From: Desulfuribacillus alkaliarsenatis | GTDB lineage: Bacteria; Bacillota; Bacilli; Desulfuribacillales; Desulfuribacillaceae | Assembly: GCF_001730225.1 (NCBI RefSeq) | Contig: NZ_MIJE01000001.1 | Span: 124,001 to 188,000, forward strand | DNA length: 64,000 nt | Reading direction: 5' to 3' | Shown here: positions 9,125 to 16,978 of the stretch, in pieces | Layout of the letters: the number at the start of each line of letters is the position of its first letter | Position numbering within the stretch: the stretch's first letter is position 1 | Made by a program: the position numbers and the translations under genes | The notes under the pieces: generated by a model | The model's input: the letters and a program-made list of their open reading frames with translations, nothing else | Databases searched by the model: none | Told to the model about the DNA's origin: nothing

Positions 9125-9964
9125 TTAGTAGCGGACTTGCGCTGGTACTACAGCACCCTCATATTTTTCCTCGATGAATTGTTTAACCTCAGCACTTAGA
9201 AGAACTTCAGCTAAAACAGCGATTGCTTCGTTATCCTTAGATTCAGCACGGATAGCTAAAACATTTACATACGGAGACTCCGTACCTTCAATTATTAATG
9301 CATCATTAGCAGGTACGAAATCAGCCTGTAAAGCAAAGTTTGTATTTATTACTGCAAAATCGTATTCATCAATTGTTGGAGCTAATAGGGAAGCGTCAAC
9401 TTCAACAAATTGAAGATTCTTTGGATTATCAACGATATCCTGCAGTGTACCTTTTAAGCCCACACCATCCTTAAGTGTAACCAGATTATTAGCTTCCAAT
9501 AATGCTAGCACACGACCTACTTCACTTACTGCATTTGGCAAACCAACCTTTGCTCCATCAGCTAATTGATCGATGCTGTTAATCGATTTAGAGTAGCCAC
9601 CCATTGGCTCAATGTGAACGCCGATAAATGGGATTATGTCGTTGCCTGTTTCTAATACGTAGTTTTCTAACCATGGCTTATGCTGAAAATAATTAGCGTC
9701 TAAATCTCCACCAGCTAAGGTTTCATTAGGCATAGTGTAATCATTGAAAACTCTAATATTAAGATTGATTCCTTTCTCAGCTAAAATCGGCTTAATATAT
9801 TCCAAGACTTCAGCGTGTGGAACGTCAGTAGCACCTACTGTTAATGAAACATTGTCTGTTGCTGCAGGGCTACTGCCACCGCAAGCAGTTAATACAATAG
9901 TTAATACTGCTAATAGAGCAACTGTGAATAAAGTTTTTGATAGTTTGTTTTTGTTTTGAAACAT
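9125..9964 (-). CDS. metQ: methionine-binding lipoprotein MetQ (NlpA family)
   Basis: 279 residues. N-terminal lipoprotein signal with the lipobox VLTACGG, so the mature protein is anchored outside the membrane by the cysteine near residue 28. The body shows NlpA/MetQ features: LTVGATDVPHAEVLE, the segment GGDLDANYFQHKPWL and GGYSKSI. It captures D- or L-methionine and hands it to the MetNI transporter. It is the last gene of metN-metI-metQ, 33 bases after metI, and so is controlled by the SAM-I riboswitch upstream of metN. Confidence 0.93.
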   Translation of the reverse strand: MFQNKNKLSKTLFTVALLAVLTIVLTACGGSSPAATDNVSLTVGATDVPHAEVLEYIKPILAEKGINLNIRVFNDYTMPNETLAGGDLDANYFQHKPWLENYVLETGNDIIPFIGVHIEPMGGYSKSINSIDQLADGAKVGLPNAVSEVGRVLALLEANNLVTLKDGVGLKGTLQDIVDNPKNLQFVEVDASLLAPTIDEYDFAVINTNFALQADFVPANDALIIEGTESPYVNVLAIRAESKDNEAIAVLAEVLLSAEVKQFIEEKYEGAVVPAQVRY

Positions 9965-9997
9965 GATAACCCCTCCATTTTTTATGTTTTATATATA

Positions 9998-10678
9998 TTA
10001 ACGATGGTTGACCTTTTTAGATAACCAGTCGCCAAATGATTGAATGACTTGCACCATTAAAACTAGTAATACAATGCAGACATACATGACTAATGGCTGA
10101 TTGCGCTGAAAGCCATAGCGGTATGCCATATCACCTAAACCACCACCTCCTACAACACCTGCCATTGCCGTATAGCCTACCAAAGCAACAGCGGTTACAG
10201 TAATACCTGCAACTAATCCTGGTAAAGACTCAGGGATTAACACCTTGAAAATTATTTGTCGCAGATTAGAACCCATTGCTTGAGCAGACTCGATTATCCC
10301 TCTATCAATTTCGTTGATAGAAGTTTCTACTAATCTAGCGAAGAATGGAGCGGCACCGAAGGATAATGGCACTACCATCGCCTCGTAGGAAATTGCTACA
10401 CCCATAATCTTTCTTGTCAAAGGAATTAACATAATTAGTAGTAGGATAAAAGGAATTGAGCGTAAGATATTTACGACAGAGCCTACTGACTGATTTATTA
10501 TGTGATTCTCTAAAATGTGTCCTTTGCTCGTAAGGGCTAGGACTATGCCGATAGGGATTCCAATGACCGCTGCAATTACCGTCGGCCAGAATACCATATA
10601 GAGTGTTTCGTAGCTAGCAGTGCCTATTAGACTCCAATTTAACTGCTGGAGATCAGCTAGTAGATTTCTAAAGTCCAT
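9998..10678 (-). CDS. metI: methionine ABC transporter permease MetI
   Basis: 226 residues with five hydrophobic segments and the inner-membrane component motif (EAMGSN-type loop, here ESAQAMGSNLRQIIFKVLIPESLPG written in part) near residue 135. It forms the membrane channel of the MetNIQ importer. It overlaps the end of metN by 11 bases, and metQ follows. Length is normal for the family. Confidence 0.93.
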   Translation of the reverse strand: MDFRNLLADLQQLNWSLIGTASYETLYMVFWPTVIAAVIGIPIGIVLALTSKGHILENHIINQSVGSVVNILRSIPFILLLIMLIPLTRKIMGVAISYEAMVVPLSFGAAPFFARLVETSINEIDRGIIESAQAMGSNLRQIIFKVLIPESLPGLVAGITVTAVALVGYTAMAGVVGGGGLGDMAYRYGFQRNQPLVMYVCIVLLVLMVQVIQSFGDWLSKKVNHR

Positions 10679-11714
10679 TTGTTAACACCTCAATTCGGAT
10701 GTTATTTTCTTTTAAATATTTTAGAGCGTTCGATATGTTTTCAGGTGCACCCTCAACCGTCATGACGAGAGTTCCATAAGGGGTATCCTGAATACGATTT
10801 ATTTGTCCGTGTAAAATATTAATATCTATATCATGAGTTTTAATCATATCGCTAATTACAGGATTACTAGTTGTTTCACCTAAGAACGAGAGCTGTAGTA
10901 GCTTATGTGTTGCTGAGTCTTTACTAGCAAAATTAGCTAGTATTTCCTCGGGTACTTCAACATGGGTTACCTGCTTAAGAAATTCATGTGCAATCTTAGT
11001 CTTAGGCTGGCTGAACAACTGTAGCACTGTACCAAGCTCAGCTATTTGACCTTGATCAATAACTGCTACACGGTCGCAAATGTTTTTAATGACTTCCATC
11101 TCATGAGTGATTAACACCATGGTCAGACCAAGCCTGCGGTTAATGTCCTTTAGCAGTTCAAGAATAGATAATGTTGTCTTAGGGTCTAAAGCAGAGGTTG
11201 CTTCATCGCATAATAAAACCTTAGGATTATTAGCAATTGCTCGGGCTATACCGACCCGTTGCTTCTGACCACCGCTTAACTGAGCTGGATATGAATCTGC
11301 TTGGTTCGTTAGTCCAACTAGGTGAATTAGTTCATCAACACGTTTGTTGATATCAGCCTTCTTCATGCCTGCTATTTCTAGTGGATAGGCAATGTTACCA
11401 CGGACTGTGCGTGCGCTTAAGAGGTTAAAGTGCTGAAAAATCATACCTATTTCTTTGCGTTTCTCACGTAGCTGTGTGGTAGATAACCTGGTAATATCCT
11501 GATTATCTATGATTATGTTACCAGAGGTTGGAGTCTCAAGCATGTTAAAGCAACGAATTAGCGTGCTTTTACCAGCGCCACTATAGCCAATTATGCCGAA
11601 AATCTCACCTTGAGTAATTTCTAAGTCAATATTTTCTAAGGCAACGATCGATTTGCCGTTAGTCTGATATACTTTTTGTAAATTATCTACTTTAATCATA
11701 GTGTTTGTGCTCAT
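10668..11714 (-). CDS. metN: methionine ABC transporter ATPase MetN
   Basis: 348 residues. ATPase domain with Walker A GYSGAGKST (about residues 41-49), signature LSGGQKQR, Walker B VLLCDEATSALD and the H-loop ITHEM. After residue ~260 comes the NIL/C2 regulatory domain that binds methionine and inhibits transport in known MetN proteins. AAAGGAGG stands before the ATG at 11714. First gene of the metNIQ operon, 100 bases downstream of the SAM-I aptamer. Confidence 0.95.
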   Translation of the reverse strand: MSTNTMIKVDNLQKVYQTNGKSIVALENIDLEITQGEIFGIIGYSGAGKSTLIRCFNMLETPTSGNIIIDNQDITRLSTTQLREKRKEIGMIFQHFNLLSARTVRGNIAYPLEIAGMKKADINKRVDELIHLVGLTNQADSYPAQLSGGQKQRVGIARAIANNPKVLLCDEATSALDPKTTLSILELLKDINRRLGLTMVLITHEMEVIKNICDRVAVIDQGQIAELGTVLQLFSQPKTKIAHEFLKQVTHVEVPEEILANFASKDSATHKLLQLSFLGETTSNPVISDMIKTHDIDINILHGQINRIQDTPYGTLVMTVEGAPENISNALKYLKENNIRIEVLTNGL

Positions 11715-11770
11715 GGTGAACCTCCTTTTTAAAGATAACTAAAATGAAAAATATAAGGCTTCACAAAATG

Positions 11771-11797
11771 AAAAGCGCCCTTCATAAGAAAGGGCGC
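11771..11797 (-). terminator. intrinsic terminator of the SAM-I riboswitch
   Basis: Stem GCGCCCTT (11775-11782 on +) pairs with AAGGGCGC (11790-11797). Read on the minus strand it is followed by TTTT, directly between aptamer and metN. It is the expression platform that stops transcription when S-adenosylmethionine is bound. Confidence 0.8.
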
Positions 11798-11816
11798 ATA
11801 ACTAGTAAGTCGACCT

Positions 11817-11928
11817 CTCTCATCTATCAAAGCATACGCTTTGCAGGAATTGGCACCATAGTGAACAAAAATCGTTCACCGGTTGCCGGGTTTCATCGGG
11901 CCAGCCCCTCCACCTCTCTGGATAAGAG
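11817..11928 (-). promoter_or_regulatory. SAM-I (S-box) riboswitch aptamer controlling metNIQ
   Basis: Read on the minus strand, the leader has the S-box core: an 8-bp P1 helix (11921-11928 with 11817-11824), AGAGAGGTGGAGGG, GGCCCGATGAAACCC, GGCAACC and later GGTGCCAATTCC. This order and spacing are diagnostic for SAM-I aptamers. High S-adenosylmethionine should favour the terminator just downstream and shut off methionine import. Confidence 0.93.
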
Positions 11929-12036
11929 TATATATCCAAGTATTTAATTGTTTTAAGTTATATTTCGTAATTAGAAGTTGCAAATCATAGTATTCAGATG
12001 TGATTTGTTGTTAATTGTTTGTTTTAGCTTGATGAA

Positions 12037-12066
12037 ATATTAACATGGGATGCTATATTTAGTCAA
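12037..12066 (-). promoter_or_regulatory. promoter for the metNIQ leader
   Basis: On the minus strand TTGACT (12061-12066) and TAATAT (12037-12042) are 18 bases apart, about 110 bases before the aptamer and just behind the cimA stop codon. Confidence 0.5.
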
Positions 12067-12076
12067 CAGGAAAATT

Positions 12077-13696
12077 TTAATGATTTAAAATTCCTTTTCT
12101 CTCTAATTGAGTATTATCGATAATAGCTTCATCTTCCTTGCCTAATAAAGCGTATCTGTAGCTATCTGTTAATGCCTGCCAGCTAGCGTCGATAATATTT
12201 TCAGAGACACCAACGGTACTCCAGTTTGTTTCACCATCACTTGATTCTATAAGCACACGAATTTTAGCGGCAGTTCCGTCCTTCTCGTCGATAACACGCA
12301 CCTTATAGTCCGTTAAGTATACATCCTTAAGGGTAGGGTAGATATCCTCAAGGGTTTTTCTTAGTGCATTATCAAGGGCGTTTACTGGGCCATTTCCATC
12401 ATCAGCCGTTATCGAAGTGGTACCACTACCATTAATTTTTAATTTGACAATTGCATCAGATGTAACCTTTTGGTCACCACGTTTTTCAATAATTAGCTTA
12501 AAGGAATCAAGGGCAATTATTTCTTTTACCTCAGAAAAGGCTTTGCGTAGGAGTAGCTCGAAGGATGCTTCAGCAGCTTCAAACTGATATCCCTGGTGCT
12601 CTAGCTCCTTAATTTCATTAATGATTGTTTTCGTTTCAGGGTGTTCTTTACTAACATCTAAGCCCAATTCCTTAGCTTTAAAGAGTACATTACTCTGACC
12701 TGCAAGCTCGGACATAAGAACACGACGCTGATTACCAACGGTTTCTGGCTCGATATGCTCATAAGTTTTGGCGTTTTTAAGGATTGCACTAACATGCATA
12801 CCACCCTTATGGGTAAAGGCACTGCGCCCGACAAATGGTTGATTCGAATGATGAACAACATTAGCAATCTCACTAATGTAGCGAGAAGCTTCAGTTAAAT
12901 ACTTTATATTATCTCCGATACAATTATAGTCAGATTTTAATTGCAGGTTTGGGATAATAGAGCACAGATTTGCATTTCCGCAGCGCTCCCCAAATCCGTT
13001 CATAGTTCCTTGTACCTGTGTAGCTCCAGCTCTCACAGCTGCGATAGAGTTAGCAACAGCAAGCTCACCGTCATTATGGGCATGGATGCCAATTGGTGTC
13101 GTTAACGCTTGCTTAACCTTAGCAACAATATCTTCAATTTCATGGGGTAAAGAGCCACCATTAGTATCACATAAAGCAAGGCAGTCAGCGCCACCACGTT
13201 CGGCGGCTTTTAATGCTTCAATTGCATATTCTGGGTTTGCCTTATACCCATCAAAGAAGTGCTCAGCATCAAAAATAACCTCAAGGGAGTTAGATTTTAA
13301 ATAAGCTACAGAATCTTCAATCATCTTTAAATTTTCTTCTAAGGTTGTTCGTAATGCTTCGATCACTTGGAAGTCCCAGGTTTTTCCGAAAATCGCAATA
13401 GCTTTAGCACCTGACTCTATTAAAAAGTTTAAATTAGAATCATCTGCTGGACTACAAAAGGCTCTGCGCGTACTACCAAATGCCGTAAGCTTAGCGTTTT
13501 TAAATGAGGCCTTAGAAGCTTGTTTGAAAAACTCTAAATCCTTTGGGTTAGAACCAGGCCAGCCACCTTCTATATAAGCAACACCTAAGCTATCTAGTTT
13601 TTTTGCTACTTTGAGCTTATCTTCACTTGAAAAGCTGATACCTTCACCTTGGGTTCCGTCACGCAAGGTTGTATCATAAATATATACATTCTTCAT
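12077..13696 (-). CDS. cimA: (R)-citramalate synthase CimA
   Basis: 539 residues. Condenses pyruvate with acetyl-CoA to citramalate, the first step of the threonine-independent route to 2-oxobutyrate and isoleucine. The N-terminal TIM barrel starts with YIYDTTLRDGTQGEG, has GIHAHNDGELAVAN with the metal-binding HxHD pattern and ends the catalytic part near residue 380. The C-terminal ~150 residues form the allosteric dimer domain (SITADDGNGPVNALDNALRK). The long insert and the GGWPGSNPKD segment distinguish it from 2-isopropylmalate synthase. Start 13696 is supported by AGAGGTGA at 8 bases; an upstream in-frame ATG is less well placed. It stands alone, followed by the metNIQ promoter. Confidence 0.9.
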   Translation of the reverse strand: MKNVYIYDTTLRDGTQGEGISFSSEDKLKVAKKLDSLGVAYIEGGWPGSNPKDLEFFKQASKASFKNAKLTAFGSTRRAFCSPADDSNLNFLIESGAKAIAIFGKTWDFQVIEALRTTLEENLKMIEDSVAYLKSNSLEVIFDAEHFFDGYKANPEYAIEALKAAERGGADCLALCDTNGGSLPHEIEDIVAKVKQALTTPIGIHAHNDGELAVANSIAAVRAGATQVQGTMNGFGERCGNANLCSIIPNLQLKSDYNCIGDNIKYLTEASRYISEIANVVHHSNQPFVGRSAFTHKGGMHVSAILKNAKTYEHIEPETVGNQRRVLMSELAGQSNVLFKAKELGLDVSKEHPETKTIINEIKELEHQGYQFEAAEASFELLLRKAFSEVKEIIALDSFKLIIEKRGDQKVTSDAIVKLKINGSGTTSITADDGNGPVNALDNALRKTLEDIYPTLKDVYLTDYKVRVIDEKDGTAAKIRVLIESSDGETNWSTVGVSENIIDASWQALTDSYRYALLGKEDEAIIDNTQLERKGILNH

Positions 13697-13907
13697 TGAT
13701 ACGTTCACCTCTGATTCCTCTATAAATGACAACCATCCATTAATTTATATATTCAAATAATATATCATAAATAGTGCATAAAAACCACTGTGAAAACGCT
13801 AGTGTAGACAACATAGGTAAAATTAATATTATAATTATATAAAAAATTTCTAGGACGATAGTACCTGTAATGCTATAATATTACAAGGAAACAAATATCG
13901 ACAAAAA

Positions 13908-13938
13908 TTGACAAACGACAACTGTTAATAGCTATACT
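13908..13938 (+). promoter_or_regulatory. possible promoter for the agr-like kinase gene
   Basis: TTGACA (13908-13913) and TATACT (13933-13938) are 19 bases apart, slightly long, 40 bases before the kinase start. Confidence 0.35.
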
Positions 13939-13979
13939 CTAACAGTACTTAATTAGTTGAGAAACTGGAGGTTATGAAA

Positions 13980-15356
13980 TTGATTACACCGATATCGTTT
14001 GTTTTTCAATCGGTTCCTGAGGCAATTGTGTTTGCAATCTTTTTTGTAGCGCTTATGGGAATGCGAGTAAAGGATAATTTAATTAAAGCTACTTTAGCTG
14101 GTGTTCTTTTAGCTAGCTCTACTGTAGTATTTTGGGCTGTAGAGTTACCATTTTTAGTACGATTTTTTCTGCAATTACCAGTGTTTTGGATTATTTTATA
14201 CCTGATATTTAGAGCTCCGTTCAATAAGGTTATGATTACAGGAACAATTGCTTTTGGTTTATTAATAATTGCTGAAACTATAAGCCTTGAATTAGCGTTA
14301 CTTATTTTTGGAATAACCCACGCAGATGTAATGCAGAGTGATTTCTTGAAAATAACTGTGGTAAGTGGTGGATATGTGGTTTTGTTGATAATATCTTGGG
14401 TTATGAATAAGAAAAGATGGTCATTGTTCAAGCAACAAGAGCAAATAGAAATGTATACTACAAAAGATGTTCGAAAAATTAATACATATTTAATGGTGCT
14501 TGTACTTCAAGTATTACTGATTGTAAGCATTAACCTTAGTTATGTTACGGGATTCTTTCAATTTAGCAATCTAGCATTTCACATAGTTACTTTTGTCTTA
14601 ATTATTGTAACTGGCTTTTTATTGTTTTTTGCACATAACATCATTACTATATCGGCTAAGGCTGGTGAACTAGAAGCTCATAAAGAATATTTGAAAAATG
14701 TTAATGACCTATTTGTTACAATCCGCGGTCAACGACATGATTTTTTGAACCACTTACAGGTAATTCACTCTTATGCTAAGATGGGCAAAACAGAGAAAGT
14801 CCAAGCATATGCAAATAGCTTATTTGCAGAAGTGAAGGAAATTAGTAAGATAACGATACCTAACAACGCAACCCTTAGTGCACTATTGCAAACTAAAAAT
14901 GTCTTAATGGAATCAGATGGTATTGAACTCGATATAAACGTTAAATCTAGTTTTCAAAACACTGCATTAAAGGATATTGAGCTAGTAAAGCTGGTTGGAA
15001 ATCTTTTAGACAACGCTAGGGAAGCAATAATCGAAAATGATGTAGTAAAAGAGCAGCGAAAGATAATACTAAAAATATTTGATGATGCAGACTATACTCA
15101 TTTAGTTGTCAACAACCTGCGTCCTACGTTAACGGAAGAACAAATTCAAAAAATGCTCGTATCGGGCTATACAACAAAAGCCAATCATACTGGCATTGGA
15201 TTGTCGATAGTACAACAGATAGTTGAAAGATACAGTGGGATTATGAATGTAACTAGCTCCGAAACTGATGGAACGGTAATAGCAATAGCAATGCCTATAG
15301 TAAATAAAAGTACACCTGAGCTAACGAATACAGAAGCACCAACAATAATGCGATAA
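13980..15356 (+). CDS. AgrC-like membrane sensor histidine kinase
   Basis: About 459 residues. The first ~220 residues hold six or so membrane helices with no large outer domain, as in AgrC-type peptide receptors. The kinase part has the phosphorylated histidine in RHDFLNHLQVI (about residue 252), the N-box NLLDNAREA (about 340) and the G-box TGIGLSIV (about 405), the arrangement of the AgrC/CitA/SpoOB class. GGAGG at 13967-13971 is only 2 bases before an ATG at 13974 but 8 bases before the TTG at 13980, so TTG is preferred. agrB and agrD homologues follow 220 bases downstream behind a terminator. No response regulator gene lies nearby, so its partner is elsewhere. Ligand: probably the AgrD-derived peptide (inference). 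Confidence 0.82.
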   Translation: MITPISFVFQSVPEAIVFAIFFVALMGMRVKDNLIKATLAGVLLASSTVVFWAVELPFLVRFFLQLPVFWIILYLIFRAPFNKVMITGTIAFGLLIIAETISLELALLIFGITHADVMQSDFLKITVVSGGYVVLLIISWVMNKKRWSLFKQQEQIEMYTTKDVRKINTYLMVLVLQVLLIVSINLSYVTGFFQFSNLAFHIVTFVLIIVTGFLLFFAHNIITISAKAGELEAHKEYLKNVNDLFVTIRGQRHDFLNHLQVIHSYAKMGKTEKVQAYANSLFAEVKEISKITIPNNATLSALLQTKNVLMESDGIELDINVKSSFQNTALKDIELVKLVGNLLDNAREAIIENDVVKEQRKIILKIFDDADYTHLVVNNLRPTLTEEQIQKMLVSGYTTKANHTGIGLSIVQQIVERYSGIMNVTSSETDGTVIAIAMPIVNKSTPELTNTEAPTIMR

Positions 15357-15395
15357 GCAAATAAGTTTAATCTATCTAAATGACTAGTATTTTAG

Positions 15396-15427
15396 CTACC
15401 AATAACTTGGTAGTTTTTTTTTTTTTT
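15396..15427 (+). terminator. terminator after the kinase gene
   Basis: 7-bp stem CTACCAA / TTGGTAG with loop TAAC, followed by 14 T residues. It separates the kinase from agrB, which therefore needs its own promoter. Confidence 0.85.
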
Positions 15428-15576
15428 GAATCAAGGAAAAATTAGCAGGAATTTATGGAAATATGTAGAATTATAGAGAAATAAAGAAAGAGGAAATTTC
15501 AGTAAAGATAAGAAATGGTTAGTGGAATTGAATAATTGTAGGTTTTAATAACTAATAAAGTTAAGGGTGATTTTAG

Positions 15577-16218
15577 ATGAAATTAATAGCCAAAAGCTTA
15601 GGTAATCATATAGCAAAAAAATCAACAGAACCAGTGTCAGCTAATGTAATAGCGTATGCTATTGAAGCACTATTGGGTGAAGCCATAAAGATAGTAGCCT
15701 TTTTAACTATTGGTTGGTTATTAAATTGTTTTATAGAAATGTTACTGGTTGTCTTTACTTATATTATTGTGCGAATTACATCAGGTGGACCTCATTGTAC
15801 ATCGTATATGCGTTGCTTTGCTGTGGGGCTACTAACCTTCACGCCTTTAGCTCTAATAGCTACCTTAGCGACTGTCAAATCTTTATCGGTATTGGTATTG
15901 ATTAGTAGTATTGTCACAGCTTACGGTATATATCGCTGGGTTCCAGGTGAATGGCACGAGCGCAAGCTACGTAAAACAAAAGAGCATTATCAGAATGCTA
16001 CAATAATAACAGTAAGTATCATTTTTGTACTGACTGTAAGTTCATTACTTACTAAGGATTTGTCATTGCTTACTTTAGGCATGGCTATGCAGCTAGGGTT
16101 ATTATGGCAATTCATTAACATTTCACCTTTTGGTTATAAGTTGATCGCATTATTAGATCAGTTTATATTCAATATAACAAATTTCCAGAGGGGAGGTTCA
16201 ATGCATGAAAAACCTTAA
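15577..16218 (+). CDS. agrB: AgrB-like accessory gene regulator protease
   Basis: 213 residues, five to six hydrophobic helices. Membrane cysteine protease that trims and cyclises the AgrD peptide. The catalytic pair is visible as H73 and C80 in GGPHCTSYMRCF, seven residues apart as in staphylococcal AgrB (H77 and C84). Weak ribosome site AGGGTGAT before the ATG. The stop codon lies inside agrD (14-base overlap), so the two are translationally coupled. The adjoining kinase gene is the likely receptor of the product. Confidence 0.9.
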   Translation: MKLIAKSLGNHIAKKSTEPVSANVIAYAIEALLGEAIKIVAFLTIGWLLNCFIEMLLVVFTYIIVRITSGGPHCTSYMRCFAVGLLTFTPLALIATLATVKSLSVLVLISSIVTAYGIYRWVPGEWHERKLRKTKEHYQNATIITVSIIFVLTVSSLLTKDLSLLTLGMAMQLGLLWQFINISPFGYKLIALLDQFIFNITNFQRGGSMHEKP

Positions 16219-16342
16219 AGGAAAATTCTACACAAAGGCGGCTGCGATTCTTTCGGCAATTGCGGTAGCAGGAGTAGGTATTGCTAGCATGGGCACGATT
16301 TACGAGCCAGAAATGCCAGCAGAGCTAAAGGAATTAGACTAA
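16205..16342 (+). CDS. agrD: AgrD-like cyclic lactone autoinducer precursor, cysteine-free
   Basis: 45-residue peptide. GGGGAGG stands 8 bases before the ATG at 16205, and the gene overlaps agrB by 14 bases. Parts: positively charged start (MKNLKGKFYTK), hydrophobic leader helix (AAAILSAIAVAGVGI), presumed peptide region ASMGTIYEPE and acidic proline-containing tail MPAELKELD. The P-E-M-P-x-E-L tail fits the known recognition tail of cyclic lactone autoinducers. There is no cysteine anywhere, so a thiolactone ring cannot form; the serine at position 28 is the best candidate to close an ester (lactone) ring, as known for the serine-type peptide of Staphylococcus intermedius. Ring size and exact ends are inference. 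Confidence 0.85.
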   Translation: MKNLKGKFYTKAAAILSAIAVAGVGIASMGTIYEPEMPAELKELD

Positions 16343-16387
16343 CATCACTAGACAAAAGCAAAATGTAAAAACACAGTAGGTAAAGAG

Positions 16388-16421
16388 AAAGGGCTGCCAG
16401 CTTATAGCTGGTAGCCCTTTT
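16388..16421. terminator. bidirectional terminator between agrD and iorB
   Basis: Near-perfect 11-bp stem (GGGCTGCCAGC / GCTGGTAGCCC) with TTTT on the + side and AAA on the other. The last codons of iorB lie within the stem. Confidence 0.75.
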
Positions 16422-16977
16422 CAAATGCTTGTTTATTTAATTCTAGGAAGCGCTCAGGGATGATTTTCTCAAGTGCGCCGACCCATATTTCTTTGGCTAT
16501 TGGTAGCTGTTTCGCTAGATAGCCCATCAGTACGATGTTGGCTGCCTTAGGAGTTCCACACTCAGTAGCGATTTTCAGTGCATCGACACTAGCTACATCT
16601 AAGCCTAAAGTGTCAATTTTCTCAATAATTTCACTAGGGTAGTCAGCAACACCCATGATAACAGGCATAGGTTCAATTTGTTGTTCACTTATCATTATTT
16701 TACCATCGGGCTTTAGGAATTCAGCCCAGCGATAGCCTTCCATTTGTTCAAAGGCTACGATGTAGTCAGCTTCACCTTTATCTATCGTAGGGGAAGCAAT
16801 GTCATCACCGATACGTAACTGTGTAACTACACTACCGCCACGCTGCGACATTCCTTTGATTTCCGACATTTTGACATCGTATGCAGCATCAATTGCTACT
16901 TGGCTCATGAATTTACTAGCTAGGATTGTACCTTGTCCACCAACGCCGACGAGCAGAATATTTAATGTTTGTCGCAT
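16402..16977 (-). CDS. iorB: indolepyruvate:ferredoxin oxidoreductase, beta subunit
   Basis: 191 residues. Small subunit of the enzyme that oxidatively decarboxylates arylpyruvates (from Trp, Phe, Tyr) to arylacetyl-CoA with reduction of ferredoxin. The gamma-type fold is recognised by the N-terminal GVGGQGTILASKFMSQ and by MSQRGGSVVTQLRIG. It begins one base after the iorA stop. Together with the downstream and neighbouring paaK genes it belongs to aromatic amino acid fermentation or oxidation. Confidence 0.92.
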   Translation of the reverse strand: MRQTLNILLVGVGGQGTILASKFMSQVAIDAAYDVKMSEIKGMSQRGGSVVTQLRIGDDIASPTIDKGEADYIVAFEQMEGYRWAEFLKPDGKIMISEQQIEPMPVIMGVADYPSEIIEKIDTLGLDVASVDALKIATECGTPKAANIVLMGYLAKQLPIAKEIWVGALEKIIPERFLELNKQAFEKGYQL

Positions 16978-16978
16978 A

